Positions 16,509-26,370 of a stretch of DNA of 64,000 bases are shown here, in pieces. Position numbers and translations under genes: made by a program. The stretch's first letter is position 1. Every line of letters starts with the position of its first letter. Source of the DNA: an uncultured Oscillospiraceae bacterium (lineage in GTDB: Bacteria > Bacillota > Clostridia > Oscillospirales > Oscillospiraceae). The stretch lies in the NCBI GenBank assembly GCA_934597535.1, contig CAKTRT010000001.1:1-64000 (forward strand), read 5' to 3'. The notes beneath the pieces are model-generated. The model saw only the letters and a list, made by a program, of their open reading frames with translations, ran no database searches and was not told the origin of the DNA.

Positions 16509-17604
16509 CCTTGAAGTCGTCGGCGCTGACGTCCACGGCGCGGCCCGCGGCCTTCGCCGCCACGCGGGACTGCCCCGTCATCAGCTTGTCGAAGTTGCGG
16601 CGGATCTCCGCCTCGAGATTGTCGGCGATCTCCGGATTGCTCTTCAGATACTGTTTGGCTGCGTCGCGCCCCTGTCCAATGCGCGTTTCGCCCATCGAGT
16701 ACCACGAGCCGCTCTTCTGCACAAGCCCCAGCTTGACGCCGAGGTCGATCAGCTCGCCAACGAGCGAAATGCCCTCGCCGTACATGATATCAAACTCCGC
16801 CTCGCGGAACGGCGGCGCCATCTTGTTCTTCACGACCTTGGCGCGCGTACGGCTGCCGATGATCTCGCTGCCGTTTTTCAGTGCCTCGATGCGGCGCACG
16901 TCGATGCGCACGCTCGAATAGAACTTGAGCGCGCGGCCGCCGGTCGTGACCTCGGGGTTGCCGTACATGACGCCGACCTTTTCGCGCAGCTGGTTGATGA
17001 AGATGACGATCGTGTTCGTCTTTCCGACCGCGCCGGTCAGCTTGCGCAGCGCCTGGGACATGAGGCGTGCGTGCAGGCCGACGAAGCTGTCGCCCATCTC
17101 GCCCTCGATCTCCGCGCGCGGCACGAGCGCCGCAACGGAGTCCACCACGATCACATCGATCGCGCCGGAGCGCACCAGCGCCTCGGTGATCTCAAGCGCC
17201 TGCTCGCCGGTGTCCGGTTGGGAGACGAGCATATCCTCGACCTTGACGCCAAGCGCACGGGCATAGGTGATGTCGAGTGCGTGCTCGGCGTCGATAAACG
17301 CGACCTCGCCGCCCGCCTTCTGCGCCTGCGCGAGCACGTGCAGCGCCAGCGTCGTCTTACCGGAGGACTCGGGGCCGTAGATCTCGATGATCCTGCCCTT
17401 GGGCAGCCCCCCGATGCCGAGCGCCAGATCGAGCGCCAGCGACCCCGTGGAAACGGACTCCACATTGCTCGCGCTGTTGTCGCCAAAACGCATGATCGCG
17501 CCCTTGCCGTAGGTGCGCTCGATCTGCTGCATCGCGGTCTCGATCGCCCGCTTCTTGTCGTCCGCCATCGCGGCGGCCGCCTTGGTCTGAGACTTTTCTG
17601 CCAT
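16498..17604 (-). CDS. recA: Recombinase RecA
   Basis: The 368-residue RecA has Walker [13 protein letters not shown] (about residues 70-81), the Walker B strand [10 protein letters not shown], loop L1 around [16 protein letters not shown], and loop L2 with [29 protein letters not shown]. The ATG at 17604 was chosen: GGAGG is nine bases upstream, while the in-frame GTG at 17610 is only three bases away. I saw no clear LexA box in the short gap to prmC. Confidence 0.96.
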   Translation of the reverse strand: MAEKSQTKAAAAMADDKKRAIETAMQQIERTYGKGAIMRFGDNSASNVESVSTGSLALDLALGIGGLPKGRIIEIYGPESSGKTTLALHVLAQAQKAGGEVAFIDAEHALDITYARALGVKVEDMLVSQPDTGEQALEITEALVRSGAIDVIVVDSVAALVPRAEIEGEMGDSFVGLHARLMSQALRKLTGAVGKTNTIVIFINQLREKVGVMYGNPEVTTGGRALKFYSSVRIDVRRIEALKNGSEIIGSRTRAKVVKNKMAPPFREAEFDIMYGEGISLVGELIDLGVKLGLVQKSGSWYSMGETRIGQGRDAAKQYLKSNPEIADNLEAEIRRNFDKLMTGQSRVAAKAAGRAVDVSADDFKDED

Positions 17605-17647
17605 GTTCACTTTCCTCCCGAAGCTTTATGTTAACTGTAATCGCTTT

Positions 17648-18514
17648 TCAGATATGGTCGCACCGCGTGCCAAACACCACGCGCGGGATATTATTGAGAT
17701 CTTTTACGACCTGAATGTCGCCAAAGCCGCCCGAGCGCATGACGCGCAGCACACTGTCCGCCTGCCCGATGCCGACCTCAAAAAAGAGCATCCCGTTTTC
17801 GCGCAGCGTATCGCGCCACTTCTCACAGATCACGCGGTAAAAGTCCAGTCCGTCCTCCCCGCCGTCGAGCGCAAGGCGCGGCTCGTGCTCGCGCACGGAG
17901 GGGTCGAGCATGTCCACATCGCGCGAGGGAATGTACGGCGGATTGCTGACGATAAAATCAAACTCGCCGAGCGACCGCGAGGGTTTTTCGCGCGCGTCGA
18001 GCTTCATGCTCGTCACGCGCCCTGTGAGACTGCTGCGGCGGATGTTCTGGCGGCAGACCTTGAGCGCCTCGTCGTCCAGCTCGCCGAGCAGCACACGGGC
18101 GCGCGGCAGATTGGCCGCAGCGGCAAGCCCGATGCAGCCGCTGCCCGCGCAGAGATCGAGGATGCGGCAGCTCTCCAGCATCCGCGCCGCGTCGATCAGC
18201 TTCGTCACCAGCACCTCCGTGTCAGGCCGCGGAATGAGCACGGCAGGCGAAATATCGAGCGGCAGGCCATAAAACTCCCACTCGCCGATCAGGTACGCCA
18301 CCGGCTCGCCGGACAGGTGCCGCTGCACAAGCCTGCGCGCCGCGCTCTCTACCTCGGGCGGCGCGTAGAGCAAGCTGTCGCGCACCAGCTCCTCGCGCGT
18401 TTTGCCCGCCGCAGAGCATACCAGCTCGCGCGCCGACTGCGTTGCCTCCTCATCGCCCGCGCGTCTCAGCTCCGTGCGCAGGTCAAGGTAAAGGTTGTTG
18501 TATGTAATGGCCAT
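17648..18514 (-). CDS. prmC: Release factor N5-glutamine methyltransferase PrmC
   Basis: The 288-residue protein combines the N-terminal helical PrmC domain with a Rossmann methyltransferase domain. It has the SAM loop ILDLCAGSGCIGLAAA and the Gln-binding NPPY motif in FIVSNPPYIPSRDV. It methylates the GGQ glutamine of release factors RF1 and RF2. It starts one base after the DUF1385 gene ends, a recurrent clostridial pairing. The N-terminal region LLYAPPEVE departs from the usual LLxxxL pattern but the methyltransferase core is complete. Confidence 0.92.
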   Translation of the reverse strand: MAITYNNLYLDLRTELRRAGDEEATQSARELVCSAAGKTREELVRDSLLYAPPEVESAARRLVQRHLSGEPVAYLIGEWEFYGLPLDISPAVLIPRPDTEVLVTKLIDAARMLESCRILDLCAGSGCIGLAAAANLPRARVLLGELDDEALKVCRQNIRRSSLTGRVTSMKLDAREKPSRSLGEFDFIVSNPPYIPSRDVDMLDPSVREHEPRLALDGGEDGLDFYRVICEKWRDTLRENGMLFFEVGIGQADSVLRVMRSGGFGDIQVVKDLNNIPRVVFGTRCDHI

Positions 18515-18515
18515 C

Positions 18516-19478
18516 TTACCACGTGTCCTTGCCTTTCTCCTCGGGGATCACCAGCTCAAGCGCGCGGATGGCAACCTCAAGCATGCTGTCGTCCGGCTCG
18601 TTGGTGGTAAAATTCTGAAGCCAGAGCCCCGGCTTCGCCAGAAAATTCGTCACCGGGTTGTCATGTCCGCCGACGTAGCGGTTGAACTCATATGTCACGC
18701 CGATGATAGGCACGAGCAGCAGCAGATGCAGTCCCATGCGCACCCACATGTTGCGCCAGTCCACAAAGCTGAACACCACGCTGGATACGAGGATGGACAC
18801 CACCACGACCACAAAAAGGAAGCTCGTGCCGCAGCGCGGATGGTGGCGCGGCTGGATGCGGCAGTTCTCCACCGTCAGCGGCAGGCCCGCCTCATAGCAG
18901 AAAATGGTCTTGTGCTCCGCGCCATGGTACTGGAACACGCGGTAAATATCCTTTTGCTTTGAACACAGCAGCAGATATCCGAAAAAGATCAGCAACTTGA
19001 TGACGGATTCGATCAGATTGTGTACCGCCGCGCTTTTGATGAACGGGTCGATAAAGCCGGCAAGGAAGGTCGGCAGCAGGAAAAAGAGCAGGATCGTCAG
19101 CCCCAGTGACAGCACGACCGCCAGCGCCGTGACGAATTTCTGCATTTTCTCATTGCCGAGCTTTTTTTCGAGCCACTTGTCGAACTTGCTCGGCTCGGCC
19201 GGGTCGTCATCGGGGAAATAGTCCGCCGAGAACATCAGCGCCTTGACGCCCTTGACCATGGAATCGACGAACGTGACCGCGCCGCGGATGATGGGCAGGC
19301 CCAGAATGGGATATTTGTCGCGCACAAGCGTCAGCTCCTCGACCTTCTCGACAAGCCCGTCCGGCGAGCGGACGACGATGGCCTGCTTGCCCGGGCCGCG
19401 CATCAGAATGCCTTCGATCAGAGCCTGTCCGCCGATGCTGGTGCGGAATTTCGGTTTGGGGGTGGTTTCATTTGCCAT
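18516..19478 (-). CDS. DUF1385 (YqhQ-like) membrane protein
   Basis: The 320-residue protein starts with the family hallmark IGGQALIEGILMRGPGK and continues with about five membrane segments (for example VTALAVVLSLGLTILLFFLLP). It also has the conserved FQYHGAEHKTIFCYEAGLPLTVEN and HPRCGTSFLF motifs with His and Cys residues that could bind metal. The function is not established; homologues are called YqhQ in Bacillus. In many clostridia it lies directly before prmC, as here. AAGGAG sits seven bases before the ATG at 19478. Confidence 0.85.
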   Translation of the reverse strand: MANETTPKPKFRTSIGGQALIEGILMRGPGKQAIVVRSPDGLVEKVEELTLVRDKYPILGLPIIRGAVTFVDSMVKGVKALMFSADYFPDDDPAEPSKFDKWLEKKLGNEKMQKFVTALAVVLSLGLTILLFFLLPTFLAGFIDPFIKSAAVHNLIESVIKLLIFFGYLLLCSKQKDIYRVFQYHGAEHKTIFCYEAGLPLTVENCRIQPRHHPRCGTSFLFVVVVVSILVSSVVFSFVDWRNMWVRMGLHLLLLVPIIGVTYEFNRYVGGHDNPVTNFLAKPGLWLQNFTTNEPDDSMLEVAIRALELVIPEEKGKDTW

Positions 19479-19545
19479 GGGGGTTCTCCTTTTTCTGTGG
19501 ATAGTATAACACATCTTTTGCTAAAATACAACAGTTGTTCTATTT

Positions 19546-20985
19546 TTAATTTATTTTCAGCGGAATGGCGATGGTCACCACCGCTCCGCCGCCGTCTGCG
19601 TTGGCGATGTCGAATGTGCCGCCGTGCAAACGCACGATCTCATCGCACACGGCAAGGCCGATGCCGCTGCCGCGCGCCTTGGACGAGCCCTTGTAAAACT
19701 TCTGCTTGACGAACGGCAGCTCCGCCTCGGGGATTCCAGGGCCGTAGTCGCGCACGCGGATGACAAAGCTCCCATCCTCCTGTGCGGCGCTCACGTCGAT
19801 GCGCTTGCCGCTGCCGCCGTGCTTGGCGGCATTGTCCAGCACGTTGCAGAAGACCTGCTTCATCCGCTCGCTGTCCGCCGCAACGGGGGGCACGTCCTCA
19901 TCAGGCCCCTTGTAGCTCACCTCGATCCCCTCCTGCCGGAACAGCTCAAAATAGGTGTACACTGCATCCTCCAGCTCGCCAGCAAGATCCACGCTCTCCA
20001 CACGCAGCGTAAAGCGCCCATCCTGCATCTTGGTGAATTCCAGCAGTTCCTCTACCATCGTCGTCAGCCGGCGCGACTCCTTCAGGATGATGCCGAGACC
20101 GCGCTTCGTCTGCTCGATGTTCGCGCCGGGGTCGGCAGAAAGCGTCTCCGCCCAGCCGCTGATGGCGGTGAGCGGCGTGCGCAGCTCGTGGGAGACCGAG
20201 GAGATAAATTCCTGCTGGATCTTCTCCGCCTGACTGATCTTGAGCGACATGTCGTTGATGTTGTCCACCAGCTCGCCCAGCTCGTCTCGGTAGCGGTTCT
20301 CGATCAGGATGCCATAGCTGCCGCCCGAGATGCGCCGCGCCGCGTCGCTCACGACCGCAACAGGCTCGACGACATTGTTGATAAAAATGGCGTTCGACGC
20401 GGCGATCAGCGCCACGCAGGCCAGCGCGATGGCCGAGGCGATGAGCGAGTCGATCAGCACGCGGTGCTGCGCCTCGCGCAGCGAGGTCACGTACCGCAGC
20501 ACCCCGATGACGCGGGAATTGAAATACAGCGGGTAGGAGATCGAAAGGATGTCCTCCCCCGTCTGCGGATCGCGCCCCTGAAAAAACTTTGTCTCGCCGG
20601 ACACGGCAGCGGCAATATCGTCCGTACCGGGTGAGGTGCCGGCCGTCAGCCCGTAGGACGAGACCTGCACGCGCCCGTTGGTGTTGATGAATTGCAGCTC
20701 GATCGTGTCCTTCTCCTCAAAGGTCTCCGCCGAGTAGGACGCCAGACGGTAATACTCGCTGTAGCTCTTTACGCCGTAGCCCGCAAAGGTCTCGGCGGCG
20801 ATGCGGGCGCGGCTTTCGAGGCCCGTGCGCATCGCGTTGTAGTAATACTCCTGCACGCCCACAGTAAAAAGCGTCACCGCCAGCACGAGCAGCAGCAGGA
20901 TCGGCAGCGCCGCCGAAAGCAGCCAGCGCTGGCGCAGGCCGCGGATATGCAGCGCCGCGGAAAGTCCCTTTTTTGTCTCCGGCAC
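19546..20985 (-). CDS. Membrane sensor histidine kinase
   Basis: The 479-residue kinase has a transmembrane helix at about 21-43, an extracytoplasmic sensing domain to about 177 (Cache-like in size), a second helix at about 178-200 and a HAMP domain. The HisKA dimer is SSVSHELRTPLTAISGW, with phosphoacceptor His266. The HATPase domain has N, G1 and G2 boxes (NVLDNAAKHG, DYGPGIP, GSGIGLAVC). The start is a GTG with AAGGAGG eight bases upstream. It follows its response regulator by 41 bases. The architecture resembles PhoR/WalK; the signal is unknown. Confidence 0.92.
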   Translation of the reverse strand: MPETKKGLSAALHIRGLRQRWLLSAALPILLLLVLAVTLFTVGVQEYYYNAMRTGLESRARIAAETFAGYGVKSYSEYYRLASYSAETFEEKDTIELQFINTNGRVQVSSYGLTAGTSPGTDDIAAAVSGETKFFQGRDPQTGEDILSISYPLYFNSRVIGVLRYVTSLREAQHRVLIDSLIASAIALACVALIAASNAIFINNVVEPVAVVSDAARRISGGSYGILIENRYRDELGELVDNINDMSLKISQAEKIQQEFISSVSHELRTPLTAISGWAETLSADPGANIEQTKRGLGIILKESRRLTTMVEELLEFTKMQDGRFTLRVESVDLAGELEDAVYTYFELFRQEGIEVSYKGPDEDVPPVAADSERMKQVFCNVLDNAAKHGGSGKRIDVSAAQEDGSFVIRVRDYGPGIPEAELPFVKQKFYKGSSKARGSGIGLAVCDEIVRLHGGTFDIANADGGGAVVTIAIPLKIN

Positions 20986-21026
20986 GCAGCATTCCTCCTT
21001 CCGCGCCGTGCTTTATCCGTTGCCGT

Positions 21027-21713
21027 TCACACCGTCCACTTATAGCCGAAGCCCCAGACCGTTGAAATGTATTTCGGCTCCTGCGCGTCATCCTCGATCT
21101 TCAGACGCAGGCGCCGGACGTTCACATCCACGATCTTCAGCTCGCCGAAATAGCCCTTGCCCCACACCGCGTCAAGGATCTCCTCGCGCCCGAGGGCCTT
21201 GCCCCGATTTTCCATAAAGAGCTTTACAATAGAATATTCCAGCTGCGTCAGCTTCACCCGCTCGCCGTTTTTCTCCAGCGTCCGGTTGCTCAGGTTCAGC
21301 AGGAACGGCGGCTGATACAGCTCTCCCGTGCGCTGCGGGGCGCTCTCGCCTGTGCGGCGCAGCAGCGCATCCACGCGCGCAGTCAGCTCGGCGGGGGAAA
21401 AGGGCTTGGTCACGTAATCGTCCGCGCCGGTCATCAGCCCCGTCACCTTGTCCATCTCCTGCGCTCTCGCCGTCAGCATGATCACGCCGATCTGCGCATT
21501 CGTTGCGCGGATGCGGCGGCAGACCTCAAAGCCGTCGATGTCCGGCAGCATGATGTCCAGCAGGCATACGCGCGTATCGGGATTGTCCTGCAATTTCCGC
21601 AGCGCTTCTTCGCCGCGCTCGGCCTCCACGACCTCGTAGCCCGCGCGCTGCAGATTGATCACGATAAAGCTGCGGATGCTGGCCTCGTCTTCCAGCACCA
21701 GTACCTTTTTCAT
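21027..21713 (-). CDS. OmpR/PhoB-family response regulator
   Basis: The 228-residue regulator has a receiver domain with the acidic pocket LVLEDE, phosphoacceptor Asp53 (LLDIMLPDIDG), the Thr/Ser in MLTAR and Lys in YVTKPFSPAEL. A C-terminal winged-helix DNA-binding domain follows (LTQLEYSIVKLFMENRGKALGREEIL; VDVNVRRLRLKIED). It is encoded between the lipoprotein and the histidine kinase in one leftward operon and is the kinase's likely partner. Confidence 0.94.
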   Translation of the reverse strand: MKKVLVLEDEASIRSFIVINLQRAGYEVVEAERGEEALRKLQDNPDTRVCLLDIMLPDIDGFEVCRRIRATNAQIGVIMLTARAQEMDKVTGLMTGADDYVTKPFSPAELTARVDALLRRTGESAPQRTGELYQPPFLLNLSNRTLEKNGERVKLTQLEYSIVKLFMENRGKALGREEILDAVWGKGYFGELKIVDVNVRRLRLKIEDDAQEPKYISTVWGFGYKWTV

Positions 21714-21727
21714 TTCACTTCCCCCTC

Positions 21728-23050
21728 TCAGTTATCGCCCGTGGTCCATTCGGCCACGATGAGCGAAAAGCGGTCGCGCAGCGACGTTTCATCCAGCGCC
21801 GCGCCCCATGCCTTGCCCAGCTCGGCAGCATAGGTCGCCTCCACCTGCCGCGCAAGCGTAAAGCGCCCGTCGGCGCTCGCCAGTTCCTCGCGCGCCTCGC
21901 CTGTAAAGCGGTAGACCGTCAGCAGCCTTTCCACCGTACCGCTCTCATCTATGCGGTAAAAGCTCACGCTCGTTTCCTCCGTGCCGGCCGAGCGCTCGGC
22001 GGCAAGCGAAGAGATCTCCCACTCCTCCGGCAGCGTCAGGCTCCAGCCGTCCGGCACATCGTGGAAGCAGCTGCACACATCGTTCGTCTCTCCCTCGGCG
22101 CTGTACTGCCGCCAGACGGCGCAGTACAGTGCGCTGTGCTCTTCATCAAGGTTCCGCAGCGCGCGCGAATCCGGCGCCTCGGTCACGCCGTCGTTGTTCG
22201 CATCGCATGGATAGAGCCCAAGGAAGGCCGACGCGGCGGGGATCTGGTTGCCGTCGGGACCGAGAGCGACGTTCTGCAGCCGCCCGTTCCGCAGTGCGAG
22301 CACATCCGTCACCGTCATATTGTCCGCCGTCACGCCCGTAACGAACAGCGCGCCCTCTCCGCCGGTAAGCGTCCCGGCCGAGAGCCGGCTCAGCTCCGCC
22401 ACAGCCATCGACAGCCGCAGCGAGGACTGCACACGCAGCGTCTGCCCGTCCCAGCCGTACAGATCGACACACGCAGCGCTTTCCGCGTTGCTGTAGATGA
22501 TGAGCAGCTCCTGCTTGCCGTCGCCGTCAAGGTCGAGATTGGCATAACGGGAGTAGCCTGTGACGAGCAGCGCCTCCGGCGTGCCGCGCCGGAGCGGGTA
22601 GACCGCAAACCCCTGCACATCCAAGCTGCTTTTGTAGCCCACAAGCAGCTCGCGCCGCCCATCGCCGTCCAGATCGGCGTAATTGATGCTGTAAATGGAA
22701 GCGGAAGTGCCCTCAATGACGGCATACTGCTCATAGCTGTCGCCGTCCGCCTTGAAGATATAGATCTTCACCGGCTTTTCATCACTTGTCTTGCGGAAGA
22801 AGGCGACCGCCTCTTCGCTGCCATCGCCGTCCAGATCGACCATCTGCACGCTCTGCAAATTGCTGCCCGAGGTCGGCGCGGCATATTCCGCGCCGTTCGA
22901 CAGCAGGGCGTCGATCTGTTTTTCCAGCGATTCATACTCTCCTGCAAGCTTCGGCAGGCGGTAGAGCGAGGTCTCCGGCGTTGTGAACATACAGCCGGTG
23001 AGCACCAGCGCAAGCGCGCTGCCCGCCAGCATCGCCAAAAGCTTTTTCAT
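21728..23050 (-). CDS. FG-GAP/VCBS-repeat lipoprotein linked to a two-component system
   Basis: The 440-residue product starts with a lipoprotein signal (MKKLLAMLAGSALALVLTGC, lipid-modified Cys20). The exported part holds repeated calcium-binding-like motifs of the FG-GAP/VCBS type: DLDGDGSEEAVAF, DLDGDGRRELLVG, DLDGDGKQELLII and DANNDGVTEAPD. These suggest a beta-propeller on the outer face of the membrane. It lies 14 bases upstream of the response regulator gene, so it may feed the sensor kinase or be co-regulated with it. The start at 23050 is set by the signal peptide; the open frame extends much further upstream without coding character. Confidence 0.82.
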   Translation of the reverse strand: MKKLLAMLAGSALALVLTGCMFTTPETSLYRLPKLAGEYESLEKQIDALLSNGAEYAAPTSGSNLQSVQMVDLDGDGSEEAVAFFRKTSDEKPVKIYIFKADGDSYEQYAVIEGTSASIYSINYADLDGDGRRELLVGYKSSLDVQGFAVYPLRRGTPEALLVTGYSRYANLDLDGDGKQELLIIYSNAESAACVDLYGWDGQTLRVQSSLRLSMAVAELSRLSAGTLTGGEGALFVTGVTADNMTVTDVLALRNGRLQNVALGPDGNQIPAASAFLGLYPCDANNDGVTEAPDSRALRNLDEEHSALYCAVWRQYSAEGETNDVCSCFHDVPDGWSLTLPEEWEISSLAAERSAGTEETSVSFYRIDESGTVERLLTVYRFTGEAREELASADGRFTLARQVEATYAAELGKAWGAALDETSLRDRFSLIVAEWTTGDN

Positions 23051-23273
23051 GCATCCGCCCCCTCTCGCCTCTTTCGATAATCGTTCTAAGATATCATAGC
23101 ACAGCGCCGCACAAAAAGGTAGTCCTTTCTGTAAATTCTTCCGCTGCGTTTCCCGTTTTCCGCCCGCAAGCGGCGGCCGCTCCTGACCGCAATTCCCAAT
23201 GCCGCGCGCGTCAGGGCTGCGCCGCTCGTCCCACCGCAGCGAATGCGCGGCGGCGGGCTGTGATTTGAAAACC

Positions 23274-23312
23274 GAAACGAGAGGGAAAGACGACGTCTTT
23301 CCCTCTCGTTTC
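23274..23312. terminator. Terminator of the SLH glycosidase gene
   Basis: An 18-bp perfect stem (arms 23274-23291 and 23295-23312, three-base loop) lies just past the stop of the leftward gene, and a short T run follows on the minus strand. The rest of 23051-23273 shows no gene. Confidence 0.85.
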
Positions 23313-23319
23313 AGCTTGT

Positions 23320-26253
23320 TTACAGCATCTTGTAAAGCACCGTGGCGATCTGTGCGCGCGTCATCGGCGCGTCGGGGCAGAAGCGCCCGTCGCCCATGCC
23401 AGAGAGAATGCCCATCGCACACAGCGTGCTCACATACTCCGCCGACCACGACTGGATGCTCGCCTTATCGGTAAAGGTCAGCGCGGGCGAGGCATAGCCC
23501 TTTTCAAGGAGACGACCCAGCATCGTCACGACCTCCTGCCGGCTGACGTTTGCCTTGGGGTTAAAGTAGAGCCTGCCGGACTTGTCGGCGCTGCCCTGGA
23601 TCACGCCGAGGGCGTACATCGCTCTGGCTCCGCTCATCGCCCAGGAGTCGATCTTATCCGCATCGGCAAAGGGCAGCGTCACGCCGCTGTAGTCCTGCGA
23701 GGGCGCAAGATAGCGCTCAAGCAGCACGGCAAATTCCTGGCGAGTGATGTTCGTCTCCGGCTCGAACCTCCCGCTGCCCGAACCGTTGGTAATGCCGCTG
23801 CGGCTGAGATAGGAGACCGCCGCATTCGCCCAGTGTCCCTTCATATCGGTAAAGGCAGGCGTTGTATCCGCCGCCGCGGTATCCACGCTTGCGCGGGCAA
23901 GATTGCCGCTGGCATCGCCCGCCGTCACGGTCAGGCGGTGCTGCGCGCCGTCGGCTGCGGGAAGCGTCACGCTCAGCGCGCCGGTCGAGGCGCTGTAGCT
24001 GTAGCTCGAAAGGCTCTTGCCGTCGTAGCTCACGCGCAGCGTGGGCACAGCCGTACCGTCCACGTCATCCTTCACCGTGCCGGTCACGGTGTTCGACGCC
24101 GCGTCGTACTTCAGCGTGACCGCCGGCGCGGCAGCGTCGGCAAGGCCGCCGTAGGCCAGCACGAGCTGATCGAGATAGATCGCACCGATGTGCTCCGTCT
24201 CCGCCGTGACGGCAAGGCCCGTCACGGCTGTCGCCGTGCCGAGCGGCGCGGTGATCTGCTTCCAGCCGGTAAAGTCAAGCGTTCCAAGATCCACATAGCC
24301 GAGATTCGTCACAAGCGAGAGCCGCGCGCCGCTGCCGTCGCCATAGACCCAGAAGTTGAGCTGGTCGTAGTTTGAGGGCACCGTGTAGGAAAGGCCGATA
24401 TAGGCGTTCCCCTGACCGGTGGCGTAGTCAAGCTTTGCCGAGGCATAGCCGTTGTGAACATATTTTATGTCCGCATTGCGTGAGAGCATGGCGCGCGTGC
24501 CGGTCGTTGTGGCAAACACATCCTCAAAGTCCTCGAGCGTGCGCAGCGCGCGGGCCGAAACAGTCACGGGGATCGTGACCGACACCGAGCCGAGACTGAC
24601 GCTCACACTGCCGCTGCCGATCTGGCTGCCGGCGGTCAATACGCCGTCCTCGATCGTGCCGACGCCGCCCTGCACGCTCCAGGTAAAGCCCTTGTTATCG
24701 CCCACCGCCGGAAGGTGGCGGTAGACCGCCGAGGCAGAAAGCTCCGCCTTTTCGCCCACGCTCAGCGAGATCGCGGTGACGGGCTTGTCGTTCTGCCGCA
24801 CGCTGATGCTGTCCGCCGAAGGGACGACCTGAAGCGTCACCGTCTCGCTCGCGCCGCCCGCGCTCGCGCGCACGGTGACCGAGCCGGAGGCAGGCATGGT
24901 GAGCACGCCGCCCGCAACGCTGCCGCGGTCAGCCGAGAGCATAACGCTCGACTGCGGCATGGGGATATAGTTGCTGTCCAGCGCGACCGCCGTGAGCTTT
25001 ACCTGCGCGTTCGGCAGGGCAAACGCGCTCTCGCTGGCAAGATAAACGTGCGCGACCATATTGGTCGGCCGCGCGTCGGCCACAAGGAAGATGTGATTCG
25101 TCACGGCGCGCTCCGTGCCGCCCGAGGGCTTGCTGACGAGCGAAGCCGCCGTCCCGGCGGGACTGGTCGCCACCATTGCCGTCGAGCCGCCGCCGTCCAG
25201 ACTCACCGCCGTCACACAGTCCAGCTCCACCATGCGCTGCGCCACCTGCGTGAGCGTTGCGCCGATGGAATAGCCGTTCTGGCGGCCGTCGATGGTGTAG
25301 AGCACGAGCGAGCCGTCGGCGCGCAGACCCGCGGCCGTGCGGGGCGCCGCACCGTTGACAAGGCCCGTGCAGACCTGCCCGTTCTCTACAAGCTGATAAT
25401 AGGCGCCGACCATGTTGGTCACGCTGTTCCATTCGGGGCTCTGCGCGCTGACGGACACCGTCACGCGTTCGCCGGGAACAAGCGCGCGCAGCTGTTCGGC
25501 GTACCCCGCCGCGCCGCGGTTGGCTGAAAGGACATAGCGTCCCGCGCCCACGAGCGTATCCGTGCTGCCGTCGAGCACCTGCTCGACCATCAGCGTGAGC
25601 CCGCCGCCGATGGACAGCGAGCCGCCGATCACCGAGCACACAACATCCACGCCCGCCTCGCTCGTACCCGTGGTGCCGCGCGCGTTGAATGCGGAATCAT
25701 AAAGGTAAATGCCGTAGCCGCTCTGACGCACCTGATCGAGCGCAGCGATCTTGAAGCTCGCGCCGCGGTCGCTCTGGGCGTAGATGCTCAGCGCGGGCTT
25801 GCCCATCACAACGCTGCCGTCATCGCGGAAGCCCACGGCGTAATACTCGTTTGACGTGCTGCGCAGCGTGCCGTTCGTCATCACACTGCCGAGCGCAACG
25901 CCCGTCGCCGTGTCGTAATAGTCTCCGTTCACGCCAGCCACCACACGGTAGCCCTGCGCCTCCAGCGTCTTCGCCGCGGCGGAAACGGTCGTCAGCTGTG
26001 TGGCATAATCGCCGGCTGTCACAACAGGCTTTACGCGCGTGTTGGGCGAATAGACGACATAATTCTCCTGCCGGAGATCGGAATAGGTATTGCTCCAGAA
26101 CGTGCCTGCGTTGAGCTGCGTGCGTTCGTTGACCGTAACGGACGACGCCGTCAAATCGTCTCCGAGCGCGTCGGATGCCAGCGCGGTCAGCGGCGCGGCC
26201 GTCAGCACAACGGCAAGCGAAAGGGAAAGAAACTTGCGAATAATGGATCTCAC
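23320..26253 (-). CDS. S-layer-anchored phosphodiester glycosidase (NAGPA domain) protein
   Basis: The 977-residue secreted protein has a signal peptide (residues 1-27, ending ALASDA). A phosphodiester glycosidase (NAGPA) domain follows to about residue 380, with VNGDYYD (108-114) and the signature LDGGGSTAM (352-360). Next come Ig-like domains and a jelly-roll segment, and three SLH domains fill the last 180 residues or so (FTDMKGHWA, FADADKIDSWA, FTDKASIQSWS). NAGPA enzymes cleave sugar phosphodiesters such as uncovered GlcNAc-phosphate; here the target could be a wall polymer. The start is GTG 26253, with AAGGAGG six bases upstream; a longer ATG reading lacks this site. Confidence 0.88.
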   Translation of the reverse strand: MRSIIRKFLSLSLAVVLTAAPLTALASDALGDDLTASSVTVNERTQLNAGTFWSNTYSDLRQENYVVYSPNTRVKPVVTAGDYATQLTTVSAAAKTLEAQGYRVVAGVNGDYYDTATGVALGSVMTNGTLRSTSNEYYAVGFRDDGSVVMGKPALSIYAQSDRGASFKIAALDQVRQSGYGIYLYDSAFNARGTTGTSEAGVDVVCSVIGGSLSIGGGLTLMVEQVLDGSTDTLVGAGRYVLSANRGAAGYAEQLRALVPGERVTVSVSAQSPEWNSVTNMVGAYYQLVENGQVCTGLVNGAAPRTAAGLRADGSLVLYTIDGRQNGYSIGATLTQVAQRMVELDCVTAVSLDGGGSTAMVATSPAGTAASLVSKPSGGTERAVTNHIFLVADARPTNMVAHVYLASESAFALPNAQVKLTAVALDSNYIPMPQSSVMLSADRGSVAGGVLTMPASGSVTVRASAGGASETVTLQVVPSADSISVRQNDKPVTAISLSVGEKAELSASAVYRHLPAVGDNKGFTWSVQGGVGTIEDGVLTAGSQIGSGSVSVSLGSVSVTIPVTVSARALRTLEDFEDVFATTTGTRAMLSRNADIKYVHNGYASAKLDYATGQGNAYIGLSYTVPSNYDQLNFWVYGDGSGARLSLVTNLGYVDLGTLDFTGWKQITAPLGTATAVTGLAVTAETEHIGAIYLDQLVLAYGGLADAAAPAVTLKYDAASNTVTGTVKDDVDGTAVPTLRVSYDGKSLSSYSYSASTGALSVTLPAADGAQHRLTVTAGDASGNLARASVDTAAADTTPAFTDMKGHWANAAVSYLSRSGITNGSGSGRFEPETNITRQEFAVLLERYLAPSQDYSGVTLPFADADKIDSWAMSGARAMYALGVIQGSADKSGRLYFNPKANVSRQEVVTMLGRLLEKGYASPALTFTDKASIQSWSAEYVSTLCAMGILSGMGDGRFCPDAPMTRAQIATVLYKML

Positions 26254-26370
26254 GATATGCCTCCTTGATCGATACGCCTTTGGGTCGGTAAACATAACAC
26301 AGTATAGCAGATGGTTCCCGATAAGTAAAGACGCAGAAAAGCGGAAAAAGTTTCCGCTTCCCCGTTATTT

